Shown here one piece after another: positions 33,555 to 41,940 of a stretch of DNA of 64,000 nucleotides (positions are counted from its first letter, which is position 1; each line of letters begins with the position of its first letter). The DNA is taken from positions 62,001-126,000 of the forward strand of contig CAYQVH010000003.1 of the NCBI GenBank assembly GCA_964420975.1. Reading direction: 5' to 3'. A program made the position numbers and the translations under genes. Source of the stretch: Accumulibacter sp964420975 (GTDB lineage: Bacteria > Pseudomonadota > Gammaproteobacteria > Burkholderiales > Rhodocyclaceae). The notes under the pieces were generated by a model. The model worked only from the letters and a program-made list of their open reading frames with translations. It had not been told where the DNA came from and ran no database searches.

Positions 33555-34561
33555 GTCGCTCGCTGCCGGTTGTCGCCGTCAGTAGCGGCGAGCCTGCCGG
33601 TGTCGGTCCGGAACTTTGTCTGTGTTTGCCGGAGTTGTGGCGTGAAGGCCGTTTGCCGGCGCGAGTCGTCGTCATTGGCGATCGAACCTTGTTGTCGGAG
33701 ACGGCGAACGCTTTGCGGCCGGCGGTCACGTTGCGGGACTGGAGATCGGATAACGAGCCGATTGCGGGTGTGCTCGACGTTCTCCATCGGCCACTCGCGG
33801 TCGGCGTACGGCCGGGGGTCGTGACGCCGGAAAACGCCCGTTACGTGCTGGGCTTGCTCGATCGGGCACTCGCTGGATGTCGTTGCGGTGAATTCAGCGC
33901 CATGGTCACCGCTCCCGTGCATAAAGGGGTGATCAACCAAGCCGGCATCCCGTTCACCGGCCATACCGAGTACCTGGCCGAGCAGACGGGTACGGCGCGG
34001 GTGGTGATGATGCTCGCCGGCGGCGGCTTGCGGGTAGCCTTGCTGACGACGCATCTCTCCTTACGCGAGGTGCCGGCGGCGGTGACGGCGTCGGCACTTG
34101 GCGAAACGCTTTGCATTCTGCACCGTGAGCTTTACCGGAAATTCGCCATTCGCTCGCCGCGTATTCTCGTTGCCGGTCTCAATCCACACGCCGGCGAAGG
34201 CGGACACCTTGGCCGCGAAGAAATCGAGGTCATCACGCCGACGCTGGAGCGGCTGCGCGCCGAGAAGGGAATGCAACTGATTGGCCCGCTGCCCGCCGAC
34301 ACGCTGTTTTCGCCGGCCGTCCTCGCGCGCGGTGACTGCGTTCTCGCGATGTACCACGATCAGGGCTTGCCGGTGCTGAAATACGCGAGTTTTGGCAAAG
34401 GAATCAACGTCACACTCGGCTTGCCGGTCATCCGTACGTCGGTTGACCACGGGACCGCGCTCGACTTGGCGAGAAGTGGCAAAGCCGACCCGGGAAGCCT
34501 GTTGCTTGCCGTTGAGCAGGCGGTCGCGATGGTGCAGCGCGCTGCCGCAGACCCGTCGTGA
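33551..34561 (+). CDS. pdxA: 4-hydroxythreonine-4-phosphate dehydrogenase
   Basis: About 336 residues, PdxA of the DXP-dependent vitamin B6 pathway. Family blocks: VVAVSSGEPAGVGPELCLCL, TAPVHKGVINQAGIPFTGHT (metal and substrate site with lysine and histidine), GLNPHAGEGGHLGREE and the MYHDQGLPVLKY histidine. I chose the TTG at 33551, which overlaps the surA TGA and has a ggagg site 5 bases before it; the longer frame lies wholly within surA. Confidence 0.93.
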   Translation: MSRSLPVVAVSSGEPAGVGPELCLCLPELWREGRLPARVVVIGDRTLLSETANALRPAVTLRDWRSDNEPIAGVLDVLHRPLAVGVRPGVVTPENARYVLGLLDRALAGCRCGEFSAMVTAPVHKGVINQAGIPFTGHTEYLAEQTGTARVVMMLAGGGLRVALLTTHLSLREVPAAVTASALGETLCILHRELYRKFAIRSPRILVAGLNPHAGEGGHLGREEIEVITPTLERLRAEKGMQLIGPLPADTLFSPAVLARGDCVLAMYHDQGLPVLKYASFGKGINVTLGLPVIRTSVDHGTALDLARSGKADPGSLLLAVEQAVAMVQRAAADPS

Positions 34562-34565
34562 GCGG

Positions 34566-35363
34566 ATGACGCTGCCTTCAGCGCGCAAGCGCTTCGGCCA
34601 GCATTTCCTGGTCGATCAGGGGGTGATCTCGCGAATCATTGAGCTCGTTGCCGTTCGTCACGACGATTACGTGGTCGAGATTGGTCCGGGACGGGCGGCA
34701 CTGACCGCGCCGCTGCTGGCTCGCCTCGAACATCTATACGTGGTGGAGATCGACCGCGATCTCGGCGAACATCTTCGTCGACAGTACCCTGCGCAACGGT
34801 TGACGGTTCTCGTCGCCGATGCCTTGAGCGTCGACTTCGCCGGGCTTGCGGTCGAGGCGGCCAGACCTTTGCGCGTCGTTGGAAATCTTCCCTACAACAT
34901 TTCGACGCCACTGCTCTTTCATTTGGCTTCCTTTGTCGACCGGCTGGACGACCTGCATTTGATGTTGCAGAAGGAAGTGGTCGAACGCATGGTGGCCGAG
35001 CCGGGAAACCGCAGTTTCGGTCGCCTGTCGGTGATGCTGCAGTACCACTTCGTCATCGAACACCTGCTCGACGTTCCGCGAGACGCCTTTTCTCCGCCGC
35101 CGAAAGTTGATTCTGCCGTGGTGAGGCTTTCTCCGCGACGCGATCGCGACCCTTCGGCGATTGACGCGGCGCGATTTTCAGCGCTGGTGGCGACCGCGTT
35201 TGCGCAACGCCGCAAGATGCTGCGCAACAGCCTTCAAGGACTAGCGGGCGCGCCGTGCCTGAGCGCCCTCGGGATCCCGGAAACCGCCCGAGCGGAGAAT
35301 CTGTCGGTGGCCGACTACGTGCGGCTGTCGAATCGACTGGTGCTCGGCGACCAACGCCGCTAG
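34566..35363 (+). CDS. rsmA: 16S rRNA (adenine1518-N6/adenine1519-N6)-dimethyltransferase
   Basis: About 265 residues. RsmA (KsgA) dimethylates two adenines in the helix 45 loop late in 30S assembly. Motifs: RKRFGQHFLVDQGVI at the N-terminus, SAM-binding VVEIGPGRAALTAPLLA, catalytic NLPYNIST (about 105-112) and VDSAVVRL. The ATG at 34566 lies 4 bases after the pdxA stop. Last gene of the lptD operon, convergent with xth after 32 bases. Confidence 0.96.
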   Translation: MTLPSARKRFGQHFLVDQGVISRIIELVAVRHDDYVVEIGPGRAALTAPLLARLEHLYVVEIDRDLGEHLRRQYPAQRLTVLVADALSVDFAGLAVEAARPLRVVGNLPYNISTPLLFHLASFVDRLDDLHLMLQKEVVERMVAEPGNRSFGRLSVMLQYHFVIEHLLDVPRDAFSPPPKVDSAVVRLSPRRDRDPSAIDAARFSALVATAFAQRRKMLRNSLQGLAGAPCLSALGIPETARAENLSVADYVRLSNRLVLGDQRR

Positions 35364-35395
35364 AGACGTTGGGTGCAAGGCTCGAGGCTCGCCTT

Positions 35396-36163
35396 TCAGA
35401 GCGCGAGTTCTGCCGTGACCGGTGCGTGGTCTGAAGGCCGGTCGAGCTTGCGTAGCTCGCGGCTGATCCCGGCGGCCGTGCAGGCCGCAGCCAACGGCGG
35501 CGATAACAACAAATGATCGATACGCAGGCCTTGGTTCTTCTGGAAGCCGAGCATCCGGTAGTCCCACCACGAAAAACTTTTCGGTGGCTGCTCGAAAAGC
35601 CGGAAGCTGTCGACCAAGCCCAGATCCAGCAGCCGCCTGAAGGCCTCGCGTTCAGCGTCTGAACAGAGTATCTGCCCATTCCAGGCCGATGGATCGTAGA
35701 CGTCGCGGTCTTCGGGGGCAATATTGAAGTCGCCGCCGACGATCAATCGTGGACCGCAGCCGATCTGCGCCGCGAGCCAATCGTTGAATGCTGCCAGCCA
35801 GTCCAGCTTGTAAGCGAACTTCTCACTACCTACCGACTGACCGTTGGGGACGTAGACGCAGACGACCCGGATGCCGTCGATCGTCGCCGCCAGCAGGCGC
35901 TTTTGCTGATCGGGATAAAGCGGGTTGCCCATTACCACGTCGCTGGCTTCGCGTTTGCTGAGCAGCGCAACACCGTTGTACGTCTTTTGCCCGGAGCAGA
36001 GCACGTGATAACCGGCGGCCTCGATGTCCGCGCGCGGGAAACCGGTGTCTTCAATCTTCGTCTCCTGCAGGCAGACGACGTCAGGACAGGCTTGTGCCAG
36101 CCAGGCGAGCAGCTGCGGCAGGCGGACCTTGATCGAGTTGACGTTCCAGCTCGCGACTTTCAC
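35396..36163 (-). CDS. xth: Exodeoxyribonuclease III
   Basis: About 255 residues of the EEP family (AP endonuclease and 3'-5' exonuclease in base-excision repair). Motifs: SWNVNSIKVRLPQLLAWL, CLQETKIED (metal Glu), NGVALLSK, VGGDFNIAPEDRDVYDP, the IDHLLLS aspartate/histidine pair and SDHAPVTAEL. I chose the GTG at 36163, giving VKVASWNVNSIKVR; a longer frame to 36601 runs antisense through the neighbouring glutaredoxin gene. Confidence 0.93.
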   Translation of the reverse strand: MKVASWNVNSIKVRLPQLLAWLAQACPDVVCLQETKIEDTGFPRADIEAAGYHVLCSGQKTYNGVALLSKREASDVVMGNPLYPDQQKRLLAATIDGIRVVCVYVPNGQSVGSEKFAYKLDWLAAFNDWLAAQIGCGPRLIVGGDFNIAPEDRDVYDPSAWNGQILCSDAEREAFRRLLDLGLVDSFRLFEQPPKSFSWWDYRMLGFQKNQGLRIDHLLLSPPLAAACTAAGISRELRKLDRPSDHAPVTAELAL

Positions 36164-36215
36164 GGGCAATGGGCTGTGGATTGTGATCTTGCCGACGGTT
36201 GCCGGTCGTTGCTGG

Positions 36216-36746
36216 TCACTGGGCGGGCGCCCCGCTGCCGGCCGCCGCTGATTTGGCACGGTAGGGTGCTCGCGTTGGGTAACCGGCCGCGTCAAGTAGG
36301 TCGTTCCACGCGTTGGGGTTGAAGCCTTTAACGCTCTGGCGGCCGACCGTGACGCTCGGGACGAGCAGTTCGCTGCCGAAAAGCTTGTTCGCTTCGGTGA
36401 CGTCCTGTTCGGTCGCGATCTCCTTTTCCGTAAACGGGACGCCGCGTCCTTCGAGAAGCGTGCGCGCGAGCTTGCAGCTCGTACAGCTTCGGTTGGTGTA
36501 GAGGACGACCGGAAACCTTTCGCTGGCTTGACGGATCGAGTAAGGCAGTGAGGTTTCTTCGTCGCCTTCTGCCGTTTTCGTCTGGCTGGAGGCTTTGACA
36601 TTGGCCGGCGGCGGTCGGTCGGAGAGAACCGTGCGCCCGGTCGCGGGATCCTGCCAACGGTACGTGGTTTGCGCGGCGGCCGTGGCTGCGGTCACGAGAA
36701 GTGAGGCATAGACCACACAACGCCGGATGACGGCGACTGAGCTCAT
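36216..36746 (-). CDS. Exported DUF4124-glutaredoxin fusion protein
   Basis: 176 residues. Signal peptide at 1-25 (VVYASLLVTAATAAAQ), a short DUF4124 segment (TYRWQDPATGRTVLSDRPPP, about 28-47), then a glutaredoxin-like fold at about 75-155 with CTSC (about 89-92) preceded by VVLYTNRS and the cis-proline LVPSVTVGR. The export signal places a normally cytosolic thiol redox fold in the periplasm. The substrate is unknown. It lies 15 bases after the prlC gene. Confidence 0.82.
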   Translation of the reverse strand: MSSVAVIRRCVVYASLLVTAATAAAQTTYRWQDPATGRTVLSDRPPPANVKASSQTKTAEGDEETSLPYSIRQASERFPVVLYTNRSCTSCKLARTLLEGRGVPFTEKEIATEQDVTEANKLFGSELLVPSVTVGRQSVKGFNPNAWNDLLDAAGYPTRAPYRAKSAAAGSGAPAQ

Positions 36747-36761
36747 GGAGTCCTCCCTTTT

Positions 36762-38855
36762 TCAGGCGGCGATCATGCCATTTTGTCGTAGCAGCGCGTC
36801 TACCTCGGGGTCGCGACCGCGAAACGCGCGGAAGCTGTCGAGGGCGGGCCGGCTACCACCGACCGCGAGAATCTCGTCGAGAAAGCGCGCGCCAGTCTGC
36901 GGATCGAAGGCGTCCCCCGCCTCCTCAAACGCCCCGAAACAATCGGCGGAAAGGACTTCGGCCCACTGGTAGCTATAGTATCCCGCCGCGTAGCCGCCAG
37001 CGAAGACGTGGGCGAAGCTGTTGGCGAAGCGGTGCCACGGCGGTGGGAAAAGTACCGCTACTTCGCGGCGTACGTCTTCGACGAGATCGAGCACACTGTG
37101 CGTACCGTTGGGATCGAAGTCGCTGTGGAGCCGGAGGTCGAAGAGCGCAAACTCGACCTGACGCAGCATCTTCAGGCCACTCTGGAAGTTCTTCGCCGCC
37201 AGCATGCGGTCGAAGAGCGCCCGCGGCAGCGGCTCGCCGGTGTGAACGTGGCGGGTCATCCGGGAGATGACGCTCCATTCCCAGCAGTAGTTTTCCAGGA
37301 ACTGCGAAGGCAACTCGACAGCGTCCCACTCGACGCCATGAATGCCGGCAACGCCGAGTTCGTCGACTTTCGTCAGCAGGTGATGCAGGCCATGACCGGT
37401 TTCGTGAAACAGCGTGATGACCTCGTCGTGGGTAAAAGTCGCCGAGCGCAGTTGACCGTCGGGGCCCGTGAGTGGCGGTGAGAAGTTGCAGTTGAGGTAG
37501 GCGACGGGCGTCTGGACGTCGCCCGCAGCGTGCACCGTGGTTCGCGGTGCTCTTCGGCGACGACCAATCGCCTCGTCCATCCAGGCGCCGCCACGTTTGG
37601 TTTCGCGCGCGTAAAGGTCAAGGTAGAACTGACCGACGAGTTCGCCAGCCAAGGTCTCGATGCGGAAGAAGCGCACGTCCGGATGCCACACGGGAGCGCT
37701 GTCGGCGTGCAGGCGAACCTTGAACAGCGACTCGATGACGCCGAACAGGCCGGCAAGAACCGCTTCTTCAGCAAAGTATTGTCTGACCTCCTGTTCCGAG
37801 AAGGCATAACGGGCCTGGAGAAGCTTCTCCGACACATAGGCGACGTCCCACGCTTCGAGAGGGTCAAGCGCCAGCTCGTCGCGGGCAAACGTACGCAGTT
37901 CAGCGACGTCGCGTTCGGCGAAGGGCCGCGCCCGGCGTCCGAGATGACGGAGAAATTCAATGGCTTCGCTGACTGAGGGCGCCATCTTCGACACCAGGGA
38001 GACTTCGGCAAAGTTGCTGTAGCCGAGCAGCTGCGCCTGTTCCTGGCGCAATTCGAGGATGCGCCGGATCAAAGGGGTGTTGTCGAGTTCCGTCGCGCCG
38101 AACTCGGCAGCGCGCGTCGCGTAAGCGCGGTACAGGGTCGCGCGCAACCGGCGGCTGTCGGCATACTGCATCACCGGTAGGTACGAGGGCATGTGCAGCG
38201 TCAACTTCCAGCCGCTGAGCCCATCGCGCTCGGCTGCCGCGCGCGCCGCTTCCTTGACTTCCGCGGGCAGCCCGGCGACTTCGGTTTCGTCGACCACGCG
38301 TTCGGTGAACCCATTGGTCGCGTCGAGCAGGTTCTCCGAGAACTTGGCCGATAGTTGCGCCAGCTCTTCGACGATGGACTGGTAGTGCGGTTTCAGGGCG
38401 TCTGGCAGTTCGGCGCCCGACAATCGGAAGTCGCGTATTTCGTGCGCGACGACACGTCGTTGCGCCGGCGACAGCTGATCGTAGTCGGTTGCTTCGGCGA
38501 TCGCCTTGTACTTGGCGAAGAGATCGAGGTTCTGTCCAAGTTCCGCATAGAAACGGGCGACTTCGGGCAGGACCTGATTGTAAACCTCACGCCAGGCAGG
38601 AAGGTCATTGACCGCGTGCAGATGGCTGACAGTTCCCCAGGCGCGTGCGAGGTGTTCCAGTCCGTCGGCCAGCGGCGCAGCAAAGTCGGCCCAGGTCGCT
38701 GCGACATCGGTTGCCGTCAGGCGGACAACCAGGGCGCGACAGTCGTCGAGCAGCGCGTGTATCGCCGGTTGCACGTGCGATGGGCAGAGCACGTCGAAAC
38801 GCGGCAAGCCGGCGAAATCGAGCAACGGATTGTCAATCGGTGGCGGGACCGTCAT
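36762..38855 (-). CDS. prlC: Oligopeptidase A (M3 metallopeptidase)
   Basis: 697 residues, full length. The zinc site is HETGHGLHH (about 467-475) with the distal glutamate in a GVEWDAVELPSQFLENY segment. M3 oligopeptidases degrade short peptides and released signal peptides in the cytoplasm. The N-terminal NPLLDFAGLPRFDVL start matches oligopeptidase A. Ribosome binding site AAAGGA precedes the ATG. Confidence 0.95.
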   Translation of the reverse strand: MTVPPPIDNPLLDFAGLPRFDVLCPSHVQPAIHALLDDCRALVVRLTATDVAATWADFAAPLADGLEHLARAWGTVSHLHAVNDLPAWREVYNQVLPEVARFYAELGQNLDLFAKYKAIAEATDYDQLSPAQRRVVAHEIRDFRLSGAELPDALKPHYQSIVEELAQLSAKFSENLLDATNGFTERVVDETEVAGLPAEVKEAARAAAERDGLSGWKLTLHMPSYLPVMQYADSRRLRATLYRAYATRAAEFGATELDNTPLIRRILELRQEQAQLLGYSNFAEVSLVSKMAPSVSEAIEFLRHLGRRARPFAERDVAELRTFARDELALDPLEAWDVAYVSEKLLQARYAFSEQEVRQYFAEEAVLAGLFGVIESLFKVRLHADSAPVWHPDVRFFRIETLAGELVGQFYLDLYARETKRGGAWMDEAIGRRRRAPRTTVHAAGDVQTPVAYLNCNFSPPLTGPDGQLRSATFTHDEVITLFHETGHGLHHLLTKVDELGVAGIHGVEWDAVELPSQFLENYCWEWSVISRMTRHVHTGEPLPRALFDRMLAAKNFQSGLKMLRQVEFALFDLRLHSDFDPNGTHSVLDLVEDVRREVAVLFPPPWHRFANSFAHVFAGGYAAGYYSYQWAEVLSADCFGAFEEAGDAFDPQTGARFLDEILAVGGSRPALDSFRAFRGRDPEVDALLRQNGMIAA

Positions 38856-38903
38856 GGCGGGTGTCCTTTGAGTTGCACGCGTCGAGGCGAGCAGACGATC
38901 GGG

Positions 38904-39713
38904 TTAGCCCTCGCCGGGCCAGACGACGAGGTCGCGGTACGCATGCCAGGAAGCGTGTCCGATCGTCGGCATCAGCACGACAAGGCCGAAAAAGAGGGTC
39001 ATGAAGCCGATCGCGGTCAGGAGGACGACGATCGCTCCCCACACCACCATTAAGCTCAGGTTGGCGTCGACCGCGCGCAGACTGGTCAGTATCGCGGCGC
39101 GAACACCGACTGGGTGGTCGAGGAGCAGAGGTACCGAGACGACCGTGACGGCGAAAACCAGCAGCGCAACCATGCCGCCGCTTAAGATCCAGATCAGCAG
39201 CAGGTCACGATGGTCGGTCGATAAATGAATCTCGGCGAGCAGCGTTACCAGGTCGGGCGCAATGTCCGGAGCCAGGAGGAGGAAGAGCCACGTGGACACG
39301 CGCTCCCAGACAACGCCGAGGAGACCGAGGAGAAGTCCGAACTTGGCGAGTTCCTTGGCGTTGCGACGGCCGCCGGCGAGTGACGAGAAGAAGGTCGACG
39401 ATAACCCTTGTTGGCGACGACGGCTGATTTCGTAAAGCCCACCGGCGAGCAGCGGGGCGACAAGAAAGAAGCCCGAGGTGGCAACGATGAACAGGTGCCC
39501 CTGGCGCCAGGCGAAGAGGGTGATCAGGTCGCCCGCCATCGCAAACAGGAGGCCGTAGGCGAGGCTGGCGATGGGGTTCGCCCAGAGATCACGCCAGCCG
39601 GCTGCGAGCCATGCCAAGCTGTGGCCGATGGGGACGCTGCGCACCTCCGGCAAGCGGCGGCCGACGCCTGCCGTAGCTAACACCAGGGCGCGCTCCCGGC
39701 CGACGCGTGCCAA
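38904..39713 (-). CDS. DUF2189 integral membrane protein
   Basis: Up to 269 residues with six or so hydrophobic helices (for example ASLAYGLLFAMAGDLITLFA, FFLVAPLLAGGLYEISRR, LLLIWILSGGMVALLVFAVT, VVLLTAIGFMTLFFGLVVLM). The LAWLAAGWRDLWANPIASLA beginning and the closing PTIGHASWHAYRDLV are DUF2189 features. Function unknown. The start is uncertain: the first codon is a TTG without a clear ribosome binding site and a GTG further in is possible. Lies between purC and prlC on the same strand. Confidence 0.75.
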   Translation of the reverse strand: MARVGRERALVLATAGVGRRLPEVRSVPIGHSLAWLAAGWRDLWANPIASLAYGLLFAMAGDLITLFAWRQGHLFIVATSGFFLVAPLLAGGLYEISRRRQQGLSSTFFSSLAGGRRNAKELAKFGLLLGLLGVVWERVSTWLFLLLAPDIAPDLVTLLAEIHLSTDHRDLLLIWILSGGMVALLVFAVTVVSVPLLLDHPVGVRAAILTSLRAVDANLSLMVVWGAIVVLLTAIGFMTLFFGLVVLMPTIGHASWHAYRDLVVWPGEG

Positions 39714-39747
39714 GTGATCCGGTTGCGGGGACGGGCAGACGACGCGG

Positions 39748-40686
39748 TCATTCGGGCAAGCGGTTACCCGTCAGGCGCTCGCAGGCCTCGAGGTAACGGG
39801 CACGGGTCTGGGCGATCACCTCCGCGCTTAGCCGCGGCGCCGGAGCCTGCTTGTTCCAGTGCAGTTTCTCCAGGTGGTCGCGCAGGAACTGCTTGTCGTA
39901 AGACGGGGGATTATGACCGGGACGCCACTCGCTGGCCGGCCAAAAGCGTGACGAGTCTGGCGTCAGGGCCTCGTCGATCAAGTGCAGCGTACAGTCGGCG
40001 TCGACACCGAACTCGAACTTGGTGTCGGCAATCAGAATCCCGCACGCGGCAGCATGTTCGGCGGCTGTCTTGTACAGACTCAGGGCAACTTCGCGCGCCT
40101 GCCTGGCGACCCCCTCGCCAGTCTTGCCGTGGTTGTTGGCGAGAACGTCGCTCAAGGCCGTTTCACAATCGGCCTGCACGCGTTCAAAGGCGATGTTTTC
40201 GTCATGGGAGCCGGCCGCCGCCTTGGTTGCAGGGGTGAAGATTGGCTCCGGGAGGCGGCTCGCCAGTTCGAGTCCGGTCGGCAGACTGAGGCCGCAGACG
40301 CTGCCGGTGGCGACGTAATCTTTCCATCCCGAGCCAATCAGGTAGCCCCGGACGACGGCCTCGATCGGCAAGGGACGCAAGCGTTTGACGACCAGCGCGC
40401 GGCCGCGCACCTGCGCTTTCTCGTCTCTGGCGACCACCGCTTCGGGGTCAATCCCGGTCAACTGGTTGGGTACGATTCCGGCAAGCCGGTCGAACCAGAA
40501 GTTGGCGAGTCGGGTCAGCACCTTGCCTTTGTCGGGTACCGGGTCGGGAAGGACGACGTCGAAGGCAGAAATGCGGTCGCTGGTGACGATCAGCAGCTTG
40601 TCGTCGCCCACCGCGTAGAGGTCTCGCACCTTGCCGCGACCGAGCAACGGCAGACTGCGGATCGTCGATTCGAAGAGGGCTGCACT
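39748..40686 (-). CDS. purC: Phosphoribosylaminoimidazole-succinocarboxamide synthase
   Basis: About 312 residues, SAICAR synthetase of purine synthesis. Family blocks: LPLLGRGKVRDLYAVGDDKL, TSDRISAFDVVLPDPVPDKG, the ALVVKRLRPLPIEAVVRGYL segment, ATKAAAGSHDENIAFE and LIDEALTPDSSRFWP. No ATG is available in frame near the start; a TTG at 40686 (giving LSAALFEST) has a weak aggctgaag site, and a TTG at 40707 is the alternative. A perfect TATAAT lies 53 bases upstream. Confidence 0.93.
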   Translation of the reverse strand, partial: SAALFESTIRSLPLLGRGKVRDLYAVGDDKLLIVTSDRISAFDVVLPDPVPDKGKVLTRLANFWFDRLAGIVPNQLTGIDPEAVVARDEKAQVRGRALVVKRLRPLPIEAVVRGYLIGSGWKDYVATGSVCGLSLPTGLELASRLPEPIFTPATKAAAGSHDENIAFERVQADCETALSDVLANNHGKTGEGVARQAREVALSLYKTAAEHAAACGILIADTKFEFGVDADCTLHLIDEALTPDSSRFWPASEWRPGHNPPSYDKQFLRDHLEKLHWNKQAPAPRLSAEVIAQTRARYLEACERLTGNRLPE

Positions 40687-40738
40687 CAACGGCTTCAGCC
40701 TATGCAAGGAGGCGCCATGGACAGGGATTAAGCCGGCG

Positions 40739-40744
40739 ATTATA
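40739..40744 (-). promoter_or_regulatory. purC -10 box
   Basis: Perfect TATAAT on the minus strand in the 144-base gap before purC. No convincing -35 box lies 16-18 bases upstream. It implies that purC has its own promoter after the fba terminator hairpin. Confidence 0.4.
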
Positions 40745-40789
40745 GGGCAGATTGCCGGTCGCCAGCGTGGGCAGCGAAGCCGTGGAAAC

Positions 40790-40813
40790 CCGCGGCGTGG
40801 TGGGGCGCCGCGG
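40790..40813 (-). terminator. Hairpin after fba
   Basis: Perfect 8-base stem (ccgcggcg at 40790-40797, cgccgcgg at 40806-40813) with an 8-base loop, 17 bases after the fba stop, followed on the minus strand by only a short GTTT. Possible weak intrinsic terminator between fba and purC. Confidence 0.45.
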
Positions 40814-40830
40814 TACCTCGTGTTGCTCGC

Positions 40831-41895
40831 CTAACGGACGGTCTGTTGCAGTTCGCCGCTGCTGTAACGCTCGGCCATCTTGTCGAGCGCGATCACTTTG
40901 ATCTTGTCGGCCTGGCCGGCGGTACCGAAGGCCTCGTAGCGAGCGCGGCAGATCTTCTTTGCCGCTTCACGGGCCGGCTTCAGATAGTCGCGCGGATCGA
41001 ACTTCGAAGGATTTTCAGCGAAGTAGCGGCGGATCGCACCCGTCATCGCCAGACGGATGTCGGTATCGATGTTCACTTTTCGTACGCCGTGCTGGATGCC
41101 GGTGACGATTTCTTCGACCGGAACGCCGTAGGTCTCCTTCATGTCGCCACCGAACTCGCGGATCTCGGCGAGCAGATCCTGGGGTACCGACGACGAGCCG
41201 TGCATCACCAGATGACAGTTCGGGATGCGGGCATGGATTTCCTTGATCCGCTCGATGGCCAGAATGTCGCCGGTTGGCTTCTTGGTGAACTTGTAGGCGC
41301 CGTGCGACGTGCCAATGGCAATGGCGAGGGCGTCGCACTGGGTTTGTTTGACGAAGTCGGCGGCTTGTTCGACGTCGGTCAGGAGCTGTTCGCGCGTCAT
41401 CGTTCCCTCGGCGCCGTGGCCGTCTTCCTTGTCGCCGCGCATCGTTTCAAGCGAGCCGAGCACGCCGAGTTCGCCTTCGACCGAGACTCCGATCGCGTGC
41501 GCGAACTCAACCACCTTGCGGGTCACTTCGACGTTGTAGTCGTAGCTGGCGACCGACTTGCCGTCGGCCTGCAAGGAACCGTCCATCATCACCGAGGAAA
41601 AGCCCGAGCGAATGGCTGCCATGCACACCGCCGGCGACTGTCCGTGATCCTGGTGCATGACGATCGGGATGTGCGGATACGCTTCGAGCGCGGCGAGAAT
41701 CTGGTGACGCAGGAACGGTTCGCCGGCGTACTTGCGGGCGCCGGCCGAGGCCTGCATGATCACCGGCGCGTGGACCTCGTGCGCCGCTTCCATGATCGCC
41801 CACACCTGTTCCATGTTGTTGACGTTGAAAGCGGGGAGTCCATAGCCATGCTCGGCGGCATGATCGAGCAATTGACGCATGGATACGATGGGCAT
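40831..41895 (-). CDS. fba: Class II fructose-bisphosphate aldolase
   Basis: 354 residues, zinc-dependent aldolase used in glycolysis, gluconeogenesis and the Calvin cycle (CbbA-type). Motifs: GLPAFNVNNMEQVWAI, IVMHQDHGQS (zinc and catalytic region), SSVMMDGSLQ, EGELGVLGSLE, IGTSHGAYKF and LVMHGSSSVP. A ctggagaaa ribosome binding site precedes the ATG. It follows pyk by 45 bases; with tkt and gap it probably serves both CO2 fixation and central carbon flow. Confidence 0.96.
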   Translation of the reverse strand: MPIVSMRQLLDHAAEHGYGLPAFNVNNMEQVWAIMEAAHEVHAPVIMQASAGARKYAGEPFLRHQILAALEAYPHIPIVMHQDHGQSPAVCMAAIRSGFSSVMMDGSLQADGKSVASYDYNVEVTRKVVEFAHAIGVSVEGELGVLGSLETMRGDKEDGHGAEGTMTREQLLTDVEQAADFVKQTQCDALAIAIGTSHGAYKFTKKPTGDILAIERIKEIHARIPNCHLVMHGSSSVPQDLLAEIREFGGDMKETYGVPVEEIVTGIQHGVRKVNIDTDIRLAMTGAIRRYFAENPSKFDPRDYLKPAREAAKKICRARYEAFGTAGQADKIKVIALDKMAERYSSGELQQTVR

Positions 41896-41940
41896 TGTGT
41901 TTTCTCCAGTAGACGTGGGTTGCGGTCATTCCGAAAGCCG

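Noticed and set aside
40701..40730. Good Shine-Dalgarno (aaggagg) followed by ATG and a four-codon frame on the plus strand
   Set aside because: The frame ends after MDRD and lies in the purC leader on the opposite strand; judged a coincidence.
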